This document shows, piece after piece, positions 39,570 to 51,628 of a stretch of 64,000 nucleotides of DNA. Location: NCBI GenBank assembly GCA_021234155.1, contig JAJEKV010000062.1, positions 6,106,432-6,170,431 of the forward strand, given 5' to 3'. The notes under the pieces were generated by a model, which did no database searches, was not told where the DNA came from, and saw only the letters and a program-made list of their open reading frames with translations. The DNA comes from Isoetes taiwanensis. Taxonomy: Eukaryota > Streptophyta > Lycopodiopsida > Isoetales > Isoetaceae. The first letter of the stretch is position 1, and every line of letters starts with the position of its first letter. A program made the translations under genes and the position numbers.

Positions 39570-42500
39570 TTACTTTACAGCTGCTTTGGCACTTGAGACA
39601 AAATGGCTTTGTTTCCTGTACGAAGAGTAAGCATCATTACCTTCAGTCAGACTGGCACCAGCTCCAAGCCCCACTTTTGGGATCTCATAATCACTGCTGG
39701 TAGCGTCTTGCAGAAATGATGGAGGGGGAATGCATGCACCAAATTTACGATTAATATCATCATCTCTACCGATAACTTCTGTTGCTCTTCCTCCTTTTCT
39801 CTCATCCAAAGGATCTAGCTCTCCAATTTCTCTGAAAAAGTTAGCAACACGTCCTAAAATGTAGTCTTCTGTCAAAGTAGATGGCGGAACTACTGTTGGA
39901 ATATCTAGAGGACTTATGGCTGAGTAAGGAACGCCACTTCCAACCTGTGCTTTCCGTACCATGCCTGGTATGAGACCTGGAGGGAAGAGAGGATATGGAG
40001 GTGGGTTTGTTGTTAAAGCAACTGCTGGTGCAACAGACTCTGGCGCAGAGGGAATTATTCTGGGTGAAGAAGCATGCCTGTAAGCAGTGATTGGCACATG
40101 CGAATCACTGGCCAAACCGTGCGAGCTTTCAAAACTTCCACCATAGGATGGTAGACCTGGTAAATCTTCATGTTGCGGTTGCTCATGCTTTTTGTCCTGC
40201 TGCTCGGCACATCCCCACCTTTTTTCAGGTTGAGACACTTCTGGTACTTGCAATGAGGAAGAAATAGAAGTTTCGTCTAAAAAACAGAAACATCAATGTC
40301 AAGTCAATCAACAACTCATACTACTGTTCTATGTTGAAACATATCCCTGTAATATTACCAGTTCTTGAAGGTTGTGAAGTTGGCACAGTCATCTCCTTCT
40401 CCAAGATTGAGATAGAATCAGATTCGTATACTCCCATTTTTCCCCAAAATTGCAAAATTTGCTTCACCCTTTCCCTATGGAGTTCATCACTATGAGGATT
40501 ATGATAAACTGCTGAAAGTATAGACCCCAAAAATGGAAGAAATGCAAGAGCCTCATTGTCAAGCACATCAGTACTGCTTCGATGCTGCAAGCTAGAAATT
40601 AGGTGAAAACAATTAGGAAACCATCAAAGAATCAATAACTCTCAAGAATACATCACTTCCACTAGCAGACGATTTCAAACAAGCACAAAAACAACTATTT
40701 TGTAATGAGGGTCATGTTTGATACTTGCTTCCTACAGTTTTATGCAGCAACAGCATTTGTGAGGTATAACTGCACATCTTAGGTTCAAATCTGTACCTTT
40801 GTGCTTTTCTCGTGCACAAATACCATACTGATAGTTCATTATGACTCAGATTTCTTTTCTCATGACTTCTACTTGTCTAGCTAAATTGTCTCTAACAATA
40901 ACTGTTTCCAGTGCCGTGTTGATAATTGCTTTTCACGGTTTATGCAACGACAGCATTTTCCAGGTATAAATAACTCATCTTATCTCTCCCCCAAATACCA
41001 CACTAACAGTTTATTAGTGTTCTGATTTCTTTTCTCATGGTCTTCTCACCATTTCAACCTCACTTAACATCTGTTAATGGAGAATCTCTTCGTTGCAAAG
41101 TTAATTTTCGCGTGCATAATACCAACTCCTGTCAAACTTGTACGCATGCCTATTACAAGTAGCTACTAAGCAATAGCAAGTAGTAATCTGGTCTTCGCAG
41201 CAGAAAATGTGGCGGGTTTACATCCTCTTATAATTTATCATGAAGAATCTGATAGCATGATATTCATTACATACTTTTCCATGCACACAAAATGGGACTC
41301 CTATCTTTTCCTTTTACCTAATCCACCCAGCAGTAACAATCCATATAAAAGGTGCAAGCCTTATAGTCCTGTAAATCATATAGTTTGTTAGGGCATGCCA
41401 TTATGTAAGAGTCATATCCAATCACTTCCCTTTTCAGACTGCCTTGAGGGCAAGAAGGAAAAGGCAAAGTGGAGCTCCAACAACCTCCTTCATGTTGAAA
41501 AAATTGATCACCCAGAAAGTCTGCACTATTACATGGAAATTGGATGTCGCAACTCTTAGTCTGGGTTCACATGCAACCATCGCCAGAGAGGGGCCCTGTT
41601 TTGCCCTGTGTTATTTGGTGATGGCAGGTGAAGGTACATGTAAAAGGGTTTTACATGATGGTGATGGCACCTTCACTGCATGTGAACAGGCTCTTAGAGG
41701 ACCAAGAGAAATATTATTCCTTCCAGCTTCTGAATTTTCAGACAAGTTTCATTCCTTTGGGGAGAATAGCATCTTTTTTACGCTCAATCTTTCCCAATAG
41801 CTCTATTTCATTATTTGTTCACTATTTTGTCAAGATCATATATCCTAGTTAGTAACATAGTCACATCCTTCCAGAAGATGAAAGCAGAAGGCATTGACAC
41901 GCATACCTGTTTAAGAGTATATCATTTGTCACATAGATGATATAAAGCTGTCTCTCCACATCATCAATTGCTGTAATTCTATCACAGAATGCCTTTGCCA
42001 GTCCAGGTGCAAACGAGGCTGCCCATTGCATAAACCATGTCTTGGCACCCTTTATAGATTCTTTTGTTCCATTCAAATTGTCCAAAAGGCCCTGAAGCTC
42101 GGCTTCTATATCTGCAGGAATCTTTGGATCCTCAACCTGAAATAACCTGGAACTAAATGATGCACTATAGTTTTCTCCAGCTTGATGATGTTGATCTGGT
42201 GGATGTAAATCCAATGGCAAAAAGGGCCCCTGTTGTGGCGTTATAATTCCTGGAACCAATGTTGCATTCATTCCAGGACTCAAAGTAGCACGAGGGGGAT
42301 TGGGTGGACCAACACCGGGGTTAATGGAGCCGTTAGCATAAAATGGATGTGCCAAAGGGTTGAGACCAGCAGCATGTGGAGGCCTTGGTTGCCATGCATT
42401 TGGCATGACATGATCTGGTCCTTCATTTGGATGGCCAGGCACATAGGGATAGGCGGGATTATCATGTTGTCGGTCGATAATCTGACTTTTGTCTGATCTT

Positions 42501-42889
42501 TCTGGAGCAAAAGGCGCAACCATAGGCGGTTGCGGAGGGGGAGGTGGTGGAGGGGGCATTTGCTGCTCCCAACTGTTAAAATATCCATGTTGAACATGAA
42601 CAGGGGGCTGCATGTGAATCTGGGGGGGTACTTCAGAAGGGTATGAAGGGGGAACAGGTTGCCAATACCCATGTGGAGGAACGACCCCAGATGGGGCTGC
42701 AGGAATCATACCTGGCATAATTTGCTGAGGATGGTGATACCAACCTGGAACCGGACCATGTGGAAATTGTGGCATTGCATTGGGACCTTGAACACCATAT
42801 CTGTGATGGGGCATAGCCGCTTGTGCTCCTGTCGCACCAGCTGCTCCTGTTGGTGCATCCCCGGAATGCCTGTGTGCAAATGGTCCCAT
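39570..42889 (-). CDS. CID-domain RNA-processing protein, CHERP/SCAF-like, three exons
   Basis: Coding segments on the minus strand are 42889-41907, 40591-40359 and 40276-39570. All splice sites are GT-AG and the joined frame is open for 640 residues. Residues 1-250 are Pro, His, Gly and Met-rich. From about residue 260 comes a CID (CTD-interacting) domain: ELQGLLDNLNGTKESIKGAK, RQLYIIYVTNDILLNSLQHR (the last residues across the exon junction), then AFLPFLGSILSAVYH and RERVKQILQFWGKMGVY. The C-terminal exon is Pro/Ser-rich and ends with GLGAGASLTEGNDAYSSYRK. CID domains bind the phosphorylated RNA polymerase II C-terminal repeats. CHERP-type proteins act in splicing. No SURP or G-patch domain is visible, unlike animal CHERP. 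Intron 1 (1,315 bases) carries no recognisable insertion. Confidence 0.87.
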
Positions 42890-43880
42890 TTTTTCCTGCC
42901 CTCAAATCAAGAAATGAGGAATTCGGTCCCAGCCTCTTCTCTCGACAGAGCAGAGTTGGAATTGGGTCGCAGAAGCAGAATTTGATACGAGTGGAAGCAT
43001 GGTCGACGAAGCCCTGAATTACGCATCCACCATCTTCTTCGTCTTTGCAGCAAAAGTATTCTTGGGGTGTTTTAGGGTTCGGGCTTACGTGCATATCGTG
43101 GCACCATAGACAAGCTTGCTAGGTTGCTACGTCAGCTTGAAAGCTCTTTCTTTCCACGTGTCAGGCACTTGGATTTTTTTAATCATGCATTTTAATATAG
43201 AATTCTGAGATATTTGATGTCGAGTACCATATTTCGACTTCATTGCAACAGCAATGGTCTCGCCCAATTTTTTGGCATGGTGATGTCGGACAGTTCTGAA
43301 GAGTGTGGCATTCTGAGCGCCTCGCCGGGCGCCTGTTTGGTCGTCTGGGTGCCGTGAAGGGTGGCACCTGGGAGGTGCAGTGATGGGCGGCGCCTGGGAA
43401 GGAGCGCTTCAGCCTAGTGAGGATGCACCTCCTCTAAGCGACTTCCACAGGTGTTTTTCTGAAGCGCCTGGGAGTGGAAGGGTGGCTGGGTGATTGGCGT
43501 TCGGGCCTATTGAATCTTTGTTTGGGCCGGGTGGTGCCCTCGTGGCCACCGCCTTTTTGCGGTAGCCGCTCGTCGTGGGTTTAGGGACTTGACTTTTTTC
43601 ACGGTGGCGGCTCCTATGGTCTAGTGGTTTGATCGAGCTCCTTGGTGGATTGACACGGGATCTTTGCACCGGCATCTATTTGCTCGGGTTTTAGCGAGAA
43701 GATGGAGATTTAGCAGCGTCGTAAGCTTGCACCCCCCTCAAAGACCCGGTTGTGAAGAGGTTACGGTTCGGAGGCGTTAGGTGAAGTTCAGTTTGTTGGA
43801 GGTATGCTTGTTGCTTCTTGCAATAGCATGGGTTTTTGGATATGTAGTCATCCTGGCAACAGTTTTTTCCCATGTGGTTT
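42890..43880. other. Upstream region of the CID gene
   Basis: The first 150 bases before the ATG probably hold the 5' UTR. From about 43280 to 43760 the sequence is GC-rich with repeated GCGCCTGGGAGG-like words. Open frames there look like composition artefacts. Confidence 0.4.
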
Positions 43881-43892
43881 TTAATCTGGGCC

Positions 43893-44525
43893 ATGGTGAT
43901 TATACTTTATTTTGTTTGTAAGGGCTTCGGTCCATGTTCTGGTTAGGGACTTCGGTCCCGTTTTGTACTTGGGTCCCATAACCCGATTGGGTTCCGCGGA
44001 CGTTAAAAATTTCTTCCTTCCTTCCTTCCTTCCTTCCTTCCTCAATGGCGCCCTTTTTGCAACACTGACAAACCATGTCCTCATACGCCTCCCAAGCCCA
44101 TCTGTCTGTCTCAATTCGAAGTCGATGTGCACTTGTGCAAATTGAAGCTATCAATCTGTGCTTTTTCATGGGCAAATGTGTACGTAGGTAGCACTGTGGA
44201 TCCCGTATAAGCATGGGATTGATCTGGTGCTGATAATGTATCATCTTAACCTGTTCCAAAGCACCAACATCCCAAAGCTTGCTAAGGAAGCGAGCATCAA
44301 GATATTGCCTCAAGTGGTCGTGATCCTCTTCAGTTCCTACCTGTATGCACTTGTGCTCCTGCACATTCCATCGAGAGAACCACTAAGCTCGTCTCTCCTT
44401 CCAGCAAATCTTGAGGCATTGCGGACCCATAGCTATGGCGTAAGCAAGTTTAAGGAGACAATCATTGCCCATATTGACTACCTTCTAAAAGTAGATAATG
44501 TGACGGTCGAGGGCGCCCCTTTATA
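43893..44525 (-). mobile_element. LINE of a second family, 3' part only
   Basis: On the minus strand, frames read MGNDCLLKLAYAIAMGPQ (about 44480-44425), DHDHLRQYLDARFLSKLWDV and SAHRLRIETDRWAWEAYEDM, followed by a truncated zinc motif VCQCCKKGAIEE. The second half of the zinc motif is missing: a (GAAG)n run follows, then the 3' end. That end has the hairpin GGGAC-CGAA-GTCCC, a second similar GGACCGAAGCCC, and the tail ACAAACAAAATAAAGTATAA. The layout (C-terminal CX2C, short hairpin, AATAAA-like tail) parallels the CT-array LINEs, but the sequence is different. Confidence 0.7.
44013..44043. repeat. (TTCC)n microsatellite
   Basis: About seven TTCC units (GGAA on the minus strand) interrupt the LINE between its zinc motif and its 3' tail. 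Confidence 0.93.
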
Positions 44526-46547
44526 GAGGTAAGAAACCTGTCTCCTATAGAAGAATCTCATATAGGAATGTGGATCTTACCCCAAGTGCCCAAGCTAGGA
44601 ACGCTTTCTACACCTGCTCCAGGTCTTACACATGTTTCTAAGAACAGTTTGGATTCTTGGGGTCCAGCTTATTTTGGTTGCACAGAGACGCCACTCCAGC
44701 CTATTTTGCATCATCCTCAGTATTTTTGTTTGTGTCTTGGCTGGGAAAGCTCAAAAGAGCCGCTACTTCTGCACTAAAAATAGCTAAATGACCATAGGCA
44801 TTGCAGGGATATCCACTTGATTTGCAGGTACAAATTCCACATCTGTTGAACATTTCAACTCGTTTTGTACAAAGCCCCGAATTTGGAATGACACGGATTC
44901 TAAGTTTCGGTTGGTGGCCCGATGGTGCGACGACATCTTTTACAAAAATGCCTATTGTTGCTCTGATTGCTGATAGTCTGGGGTTTGAATTCAGTATATG
45001 TTGTAGAACTTGCCTAGCTGAAATCCCAGTGCATATCTCATTGGATGACATGTTATTTTACGGCAAGCAAGTTTGTGCTATTTGCCAGATCCAAATCTGA
45101 TATCTGCATATTCCAGGAAGTAACAGAGTAACATCGGTGGTGGAATAGCATACACCCAAATAGAGCCCTCATTTTCCTCTGTTCCTTATTGTCTGCCATG
45201 GTTTTTTGGTCTTTCTCTAGCAAATCAATGCTAGAAATTACATCTCACGATGGAAGGTTTTCAAATGAAAAGAGTAGCGTCTTCATATGTACGAAGTTGA
45301 TCTGCCAGCGCCTGCATTCTTGGGGTTTTCCATTCTTCTTTAAACCTAAAGCTTCAAATATGAGGAATGTGAGGTTTTCATATGACCATCTAGACAAAAA
45401 ATTTCACCCTCTATGGGATTAGATTTTCATGTCATTGTGGACGTCCAGAAGACCCAATTCATGTCTCACGCAGAACCCTGGAAAGACGAGATTGGGCCGA
45501 TTTTATATAGAGGCCCCCCACCATGGCACATTAATGGCGTCTAGAAATCAAAGATTTCTCTTGCTGAAACTATTTTCTATGAGAACTGCAAGACTGGGAA
45601 TGGAGTTTGCAATGGAACTGCTAACATAGTTTATGCTGGAAAGCATGCCAATGCATTGAAGAATCAGAAGCTCCAAGGCATGGAACGAGAAAAGAAAGAT
45701 AAATCTGAGCAAAGTATTGTGCTCATGGAATAGTTATATCAAGTTGCAGCCGGGCTGAGTAGATATAGTATATTGGGCTTATGGAAACTAGTATATGCTG
45801 AGGCCAATAACAAAGGAGTACATTTTTCCTCTGTCCTATTTCTGCAACTTGAAAGGAGAGGAGATTTTATACCATTCTAGATAAGTGATCTTATTGGTCT
45901 TCTTGTTCGTTATGAAAACAATGCTTATAGTTTTTTTCATTGTTTTTTTTTTATGTACTTTCATGGCAAAATGTGAGTCTAGGTTGGCAGGTTGCTACCC
46001 CATAGATGCTCCTATGGCAAACGCATAAGATACAAGCGAAACTAGGTTGGCAGGTTGCTACGCCATAATTGACACATGGTATAGATTTATTTAGAGGTGT
46101 AGCTAAAAATTCTAACAAAGCTATTCACCTTAGCTGTGCTTTATCTTATAGAAAAGGTTTTTGTCTATGGACACATACCAATTAAATTGGAAAAATTTGC
46201 ATGCATGTTTGACATTTGTTGAAAAAAGTCTTGCATGTTATAGTTGCTCGCCTTCGTGTTTTCTTTACTTTTGCACTTTATGGCAGCCATTTGAAACTTT
46301 TTAATTTGACACCTTACAAGATAGAAGATACGTTGCTTTATTCCTTATGGTCTATAAATAAAGGGATTTTTTGCTACAAAAGTTTGCAAATAGGATATTG
46401 TCTTTTCGCTCATTACATTTTGCAAAAGTGAAAAGTAGAAAGCGAAGAGCTATGGAAATGGACAACCGCCTCGAGCTTACATAACTGTAAGCCACACGAT
46501 TTTGCTGGAGTTTGCTAGTTGGAAACTTGACTGCGAGATGGAGACAT
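44526..46547. other. Intergenic with unassigned open stretches
   Basis: Frames at 44801-45100 (plus) and 44701-45051 (minus) are each open for about 100 codons but overlap, and neither resembles a family I know. A segment containing AGGTTGGCAGGTTGCTAC is repeated at 45984 and 46042. No gene can be supported. Confidence 0.45.
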
Positions 46548-47619
46548 TTCCTTCATACATTCCAAAGGTAAAATATGATTCATTGAGAGTCTAAGATAGC
46601 AAGCTTGGATGGATATGAATGCTCTGACATAAAGCGGAAAACTATTCAAAGATTTCCATATCCTGGAGTATTAGACTGTTTAAATAGCCACAACCCACAC
46701 AAGCAGTTTTCCCGGGGCAAATGGCAGTATAAAGTTTATATGGATGCTCATTTAGATCAGACGGCATTCTTGTAACGCCCTTAGGTTTGCTATATCTGTT
46801 CTTAAAATTCAGAGGCTATATGAGTTTATCATGGCCAAGTTTCTAGTTTTTTGCTCTACTATGCTAGCAGGCTTTAGCAATAACAGATGTTTAATAGATT
46901 TACTCTATTCATTTGATTTATACATTTGGTAATATCCTTTACTCCGTTCATTTGATGTATACATTTTATAATATCATGTTTCGGTCTGCAAATTCATTTT
47001 ACAGTCCATTTTTCTTGCTTCTTCTAACTAATGGGCAAAGGGGATACAAACGGTGACCGATGATGAACCGAGAAGCCAATTGTACCTTTTGGCCCTTGCT
47101 ACATTACCATTTTCATGCTAATGTAGTATTGTTTGGCGGCAGGCACCAGGCTTCTCTTCTCTTTGTGTCTTTCTTTGCTTATGGGATTAGTTTTTGCTGA
47201 AGAATGGACGCGAATTAGTTCTGATGATGGAAGAATTTTACAAACGAAGAAGTTTTTCTATATTATCTACATCAAAAGATACACGTCAAGTAATATCATT
47301 CTCTTTTTCAAGCTCTGATATTTACCATAGTGGGACTGCAGACCTGCAGGCAGATATAGGATCTGCTAATATTAGAGTTGTTCTTCAGCTCAGATCCGTG
47401 ATTATCTTTCTTCTTTCAAAGTATGTCTGTTATTCTGCTATAGTGGCAGCTTTGAGGGCAATGTTAAAGCCTTGAAATGAAAAGTCCCTTATACATCAGG
47501 CACATAATATACGAGAAAGCTTTTTGTGTAAGCAAAGCTTGTGTACAAGAAATGTCATAATGCTTTGAGACTAGCATTTTTCTTAAAAGTAGTAGTGAGT
47601 TTTATTTATCCTGTTTATT
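46548..47619 (+). repeat. Long direct repeat, copy A
   Basis: About 1.07 kb is largely repeated at 48932-49930 in the same orientation. Shared blocks include the start (TTCCTTCATACATTCCAAAG), the CATATCCTGGAGTATTAGA block and the end (AGTAGTAGTGAGTTTTATTT). Copy A has about 90 extra bases near 46905-46990. Neither copy has a long frame or a recognised domain. Confidence 0.85.
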
Positions 47620-48931
47620 CCTCTGCTTAAAATGATTGGAACAACAATGGCCTTTGACCATACATGCATATGACCAGAGGCTTTTCTAAACTCTTATGAA
47701 CATAAGATTGTCTTGAGGTTTAATTGTCTTAAGTCTAATGGCTTGAAGTCTTACTATTTAAAAATGATCAGGGCAGTTTTATGTCTTTTCAAGTCTAGGA
47801 TATATATTAAATACTTGATGTTTTGGAATACAAGTGCCACCATAGATTTTCGGATCTTAGTGTGGACAGATAATACTACTAGGAAGATTGACCCTTGGTA
47901 GATGAGTCTGCTAGTCGGCTTTTGTATGGCTAGCGGACGCTGGATTTTTTTAGGAATTTTTGGTCATTGGTCTTATCAGTGACTCTTGTACTCTAAGTTC
48001 AAGTATTTAGTATAGTTTCCTCACTTTTGCTATATATTCTAAACGAGGTGCACCATGGACTATCATAGTCGTCGGATTCGTCGGTCCTACGACCCAGATT
48101 GTATGTTGGGGCCTCTGGGCACCTCTCGTTTTGCTTATAGTCATTTATGATTGGAGGCGCCTATAATTTTGAAATATAAAATACGATTTCGCCTAAGGTT
48201 TTGAGGGAATATTTAACCTCTATACGTCTTTGCCTAAGATTTTAGAATATGAAATACGGGGGGCTCGAACCTCTACCAAAATAACTCAATGTTCTAGTAA
48301 GACTACTTTAACCAATATACCTAGTGAGCTAATGTGATTATTTTTTATTTTGAATCTATGTTTTTTTTTAACAACTTATTCAATTGTTTCAGGGATATAT
48401 GGTCTATGGTTTCAGGAATTGTTATTTTTACATCCATATCAAATCCCCCTGGAACCCCCTATTTAGTTTATACAGTTTGAAATCAACTTTATATAATGAT
48501 ATGCTGACTCACAATAAGTCATATGACTATTTCCAAGTACATGGTATTGCCTATATGGAAAAGGAGTTATCTGATACACATTTCCAATTGGTCACCTGCA
48601 TGGAAGAAGAAGTAGTTGATTTGGGACACAATATAGTACCCAAGCAATATCATGCAAACAGGGGCTTGTAGGCCATCATACATTTACTCAAAAAATGATG
48701 CTCGTAGTAAGGAGCTGGAAATGCGACAGGCCACTATAATTCATGTGATTTTTATGCATTTGAAATACATTTACCAGCCCTTGATTGTGAGACGCCATCT
48801 TTAGCAACAAAGACAATAAAGCAACAGACCTTGGCTATGAAATGCCATCTTTGACAATAAAGACTCTAAAGCAACGACACCAATATGCATATGTCACTTG
48901 ACCTGATAAACTACAATGCCACTCGGCCTAG
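47620..48931. other. Spacer between the two long repeat copies
   Basis: AT-rich DNA without a supported gene. It contains a tRNA-type SINE candidate on the minus strand (48160-48335). Confidence 0.5.
48160..48335 (-). mobile_element. tRNA-derived SINE candidate
   Basis: On the minus strand an A-box-like TAGCTCACTAGGTATATTGG (48331-48312) is followed after about 40 bases by a good B box GGTTCGAGCCCC (48271-48260). An unrelated AT-rich body follows. This order and spacing suit an RNA polymerase III promoter of a tRNA-related SINE. The acceptor stem does not pair, so it is not a functional tRNA gene. Confidence 0.5.
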
Positions 48932-49930
48932 TTCCTTCATACATTCCAAAGGTAAAATTTAATTCATTGATAATTTAAGGTAGCAAGCTTAGATGGATAT
49001 GAATGCTCTGACATAAAGCGGAAAACTATTCAAAGATTTCCATATCCTGGAGTATTAGATTGTGTAAATAGCCACAGCCCACACAAGCGGTTTTTCCCGG
49101 GCAAAGGCAGTATAAAGTCTATATGGATGCTCATTTAGATCAGACGACATTCTTGTAATGCCCTTTGCATGAGGCACAAAGGTTTGATCATAGTAAGGAT
49201 GATGCTCTTATGCTAGGCATATGGAGACATGCAATAAGGTTTGCTATATATGTTCTTAAAATTCAGAGGCTATATGAGTTTATCATGGCCAAGTTTCTAG
49301 TTTTTTGCTCTACTATGCTAGCAGGCTTTAGCAATAACAGATGTTTAATAGATTGTACCTTTTAGTCGTTGCTACATTACCATTTTCATGCTAATGTAGT
49401 ATTGTTTGGCTGCAGGTACCAGGCTTCTCTTCCCTTTGTGTTTCTTTGCTTATGGAATTAGTTTTTGCTAAAGAATGGACGAGAATAAGTTCTGATGATG
49501 GACGAATTTTATAAATGGAGAAGTTTTTATATTATCTACATCAAAAGATACACGCCAAGTAATATCATTCTCTTTTTCAAGCTCTGATATTTACCATAAT
49601 GGGACTGCAGACATGCAGGCATATATACGATTTGCTAATGTTAGAGTTGTTCTTTAGCTCAGATCCCTACTTATCTTTCTTCTTTCAAAGTATGTCTGTT
49701 ATTCTGCTATATAGTGGTTATCTTTCTTCTTTCAAAGTATGTCTGTTATTCTGCTATATAGTGGCAGTTTTGAGGGCAATGTTAAAGCCTTGAAATGAAA
49801 ATTCCCTTATACATCAGACACATAATATACGAGAAAGTTTTTCGTGTAAGCAAAGCTTGTATACAAGGAATGCCATAATGCTTTGGGAATAGCATTTTTC
49901 TTAAAAGTAGTAGTGAGTTTTATTTATCCT
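48932..49930 (+). repeat. Long direct repeat, copy B
   Basis: This copy matches 46548-47619. It carries an extra segment near 49163-49237 (CATGAGGCACAAAGGTTTGA...) that is absent from copy A. It also has a recent internal 47-bp tandem duplication (49671-49717 and 49718-49764). It ends where a LINE endonuclease fragment begins. Confidence 0.85.
49671..49764 (+). repeat. Tandem duplication, period 47 bp
   Basis: Two identical units beginning TTATCTTTCTTCTTTCAAAG lie head to tail inside long repeat copy B. Copy A has only one. Confidence 0.95.
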
Positions 49931-49934
49931 ATTA

Positions 49935-50590
49935 TAGGAAGAGGGAGCGCAGGCCTAGTCTACTATGTGAAAGAGAGTATAGCCAAATGCATGTATTTTA
50001 CATTCAGATATCAATAAAAGATACATGATCTTGAGCATACAATTGCAAAACAAAAAAGGTTTAACTCTAATTATAGCATATTACCTGCCAAACAGCGACA
50101 AACTGAGAGCATGATGCAATGGAAGGACCAGGGACCCATGATACTGATAGGGGTTCTGAATGCCAGAACATGTCAGGAGCAAGCACAAGTGACGAGTATA
50201 AACGAAATAGATGGGCAATGGACACACACTGTGAGGCCACAGGATTGGAGAAGAAGTACAGAGGACAAGGCAGAGATCAATGCCAAAGATGAGCTACTGC
50301 TAGAGATATGCACAGCAACAGGGGTCATTATAGCCAACGGGGTACAAAGATGGTGTAGATCCGGGGAATTCACAAGCCAGAACGCACATGGAAAAAGCAT
50401 AGTTAACTATGTGATAATAAATGACCAAGCAACGGCAAACATCTTAAGTTTCGTAGTACTGGAATGGTCGACTGGGAAGAGGGAGGGCCACAGACCAATT
50501 CAGTTAACGCTCAAACAGAGTGAACAAGCACAGGCAGATACGACACATAACCAAAATAATGCGGAAGCGAAAGTGAAAATACAATTATAG
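49935..50590 (+). mobile_element. LINE endonuclease fragment
   Basis: The frame from 50111 encodes an exonuclease-endonuclease-phosphatase type domain: GPMILIGVLNART (G-D-x-N-A), ELLLEICTATGVIIANG, SIVNYVIINDQATANIL and GHRPIQLTL near the end (the S-D-H-x-P block altered to G-H-R-P). Upstream, 49935-50100 reads GLVYYVKESIAK, the earlier part of the same domain with one stop. No RT follows in this frame. The block order matches copy 1 of the CT array, but the sequence is divergent. Confidence 0.7.
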
Positions 50591-51019
50591 AATAGACATG
50601 CAGATACCTTCACAAGAAATGTTAGGTCAGAAATGGGGAATTGGGCATGGGAAGAACATGGGGCAGATGAGAATGGGAACGCACTTAATGACATAATGGT
50701 GAAGGTGGCAATGGATGTCTTCGGAAAACGTAAGAGGCCCAGGAAGAACAATGCTTTGAGGGCCTTGGTATAGTATGATGAGGAATGTAGGGAACAGGGG
50801 TTGGCCAAAATGCTAAAAAGGCAGCCCAGGAAATTCTGGAAAGGGCTTAAAGTAAAGGGGGGAGGGAACAGAGAGCCAGGGAATGCGCCACACAAGATCA
50901 TAGGAGCCGATTGGGAGAAGTACCTTGAGAAATTATATAAGACAGGGGCATCACCAATGCCAATACCCACCATACAGGAGATAGACAAACCGTGTTTTAG
51001 CACCATAAGATGGCCAACA

Positions 51020-51230
51020 ACAAAGCACCAGCAAAATCATGATCTTTTTTCAAAAGATCAGTGAGGGCAGCTACAACTTTTGAGAACTTGGGTACGAATT
51101 TGCGATAGTACGTTGCTAATCCCAGAAAACTCCGTAATTCCGAAACGTTCTCTGGTGGGAGCCATTGCTGTACTACTTGTACCTTGGAATTGTAAATCTA
51201 AGTCTTGAGTTTAACTTTGGCCCAATAATA
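51020..51230 (-). mobile_element. Ty3/gypsy RT C-terminal fragment
   Basis: The minus strand reads VQQWLPPENVSELRSFLGLA followed by YYRKFVPKFSKVVAALTDLL. This is the W-P-x-P-x-x-V-x-E-L-R-S-F-L-G-L and Y-Y-R-R-F-V-x-x-F-S block found between RT and RNase H of gypsy elements. Only this stretch is recognisable, and it lies in antisense orientation directly after the LINE endonuclease debris. Confidence 0.75.
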
Positions 51231-51573
51231 TAGATGTCAATAAAGACGTCATGCCTCTAGATCAAAACTCATGAGTAATAGTTGCTCTTCTCGTGCTCTT
51301 CGTTGTGGCAAACAAAAATGGATACGCAAGAAAGGTCCAGAAAGAATAACAGATTATCATTTTTGTTGCAACTTAGAAAATATTTCTAATAAGGGAGCAT
51401 AGGGAATGATAATTGGCTGGTGCTTGGTACAGTGTGGCTTCAATGAGAAATTAAAAGAACAAGAAGAGCAGATTAAATTAACCCCAGCTATGTGGCTTCA
51501 ATGGGAAACCAAAGGAACAAAGAGATATGGTACACTATGGCTTCAAGTGAAGAACAAAGGGTGACCTTGTGTG

Positions 51574-51628
51574 CAAACAAACAAACAAACAAACAAACAA
51601 ACAAACAAACAAACAAACAAACAAACAA
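51574..51628 (+). repeat. (CAAA)n microsatellite
   Basis: About 13 AAAC units form a pure run. Confidence 0.95.

Noticed and set aside
41209-41852. Plus-strand open frames between CID exons 1 and 2
   Set aside because: They lie in the first intron of a well-supported minus-strand gene and show no known domain.
44701-45051. 116-codon minus-strand frame as a gene
   Set aside because: A plus-strand frame of similar length overlaps it, and neither resembles a known protein nor has splice or start context.
50500-51006. Minus-strand 168-codon frame opposite the LINE fragment
   Set aside because: It overlaps the endonuclease frame and has no recognised motif.
51574-51628. (CAAA)n as a CRISPR-like or regulatory array
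   Set aside because: It is a simple microsatellite without spacers.
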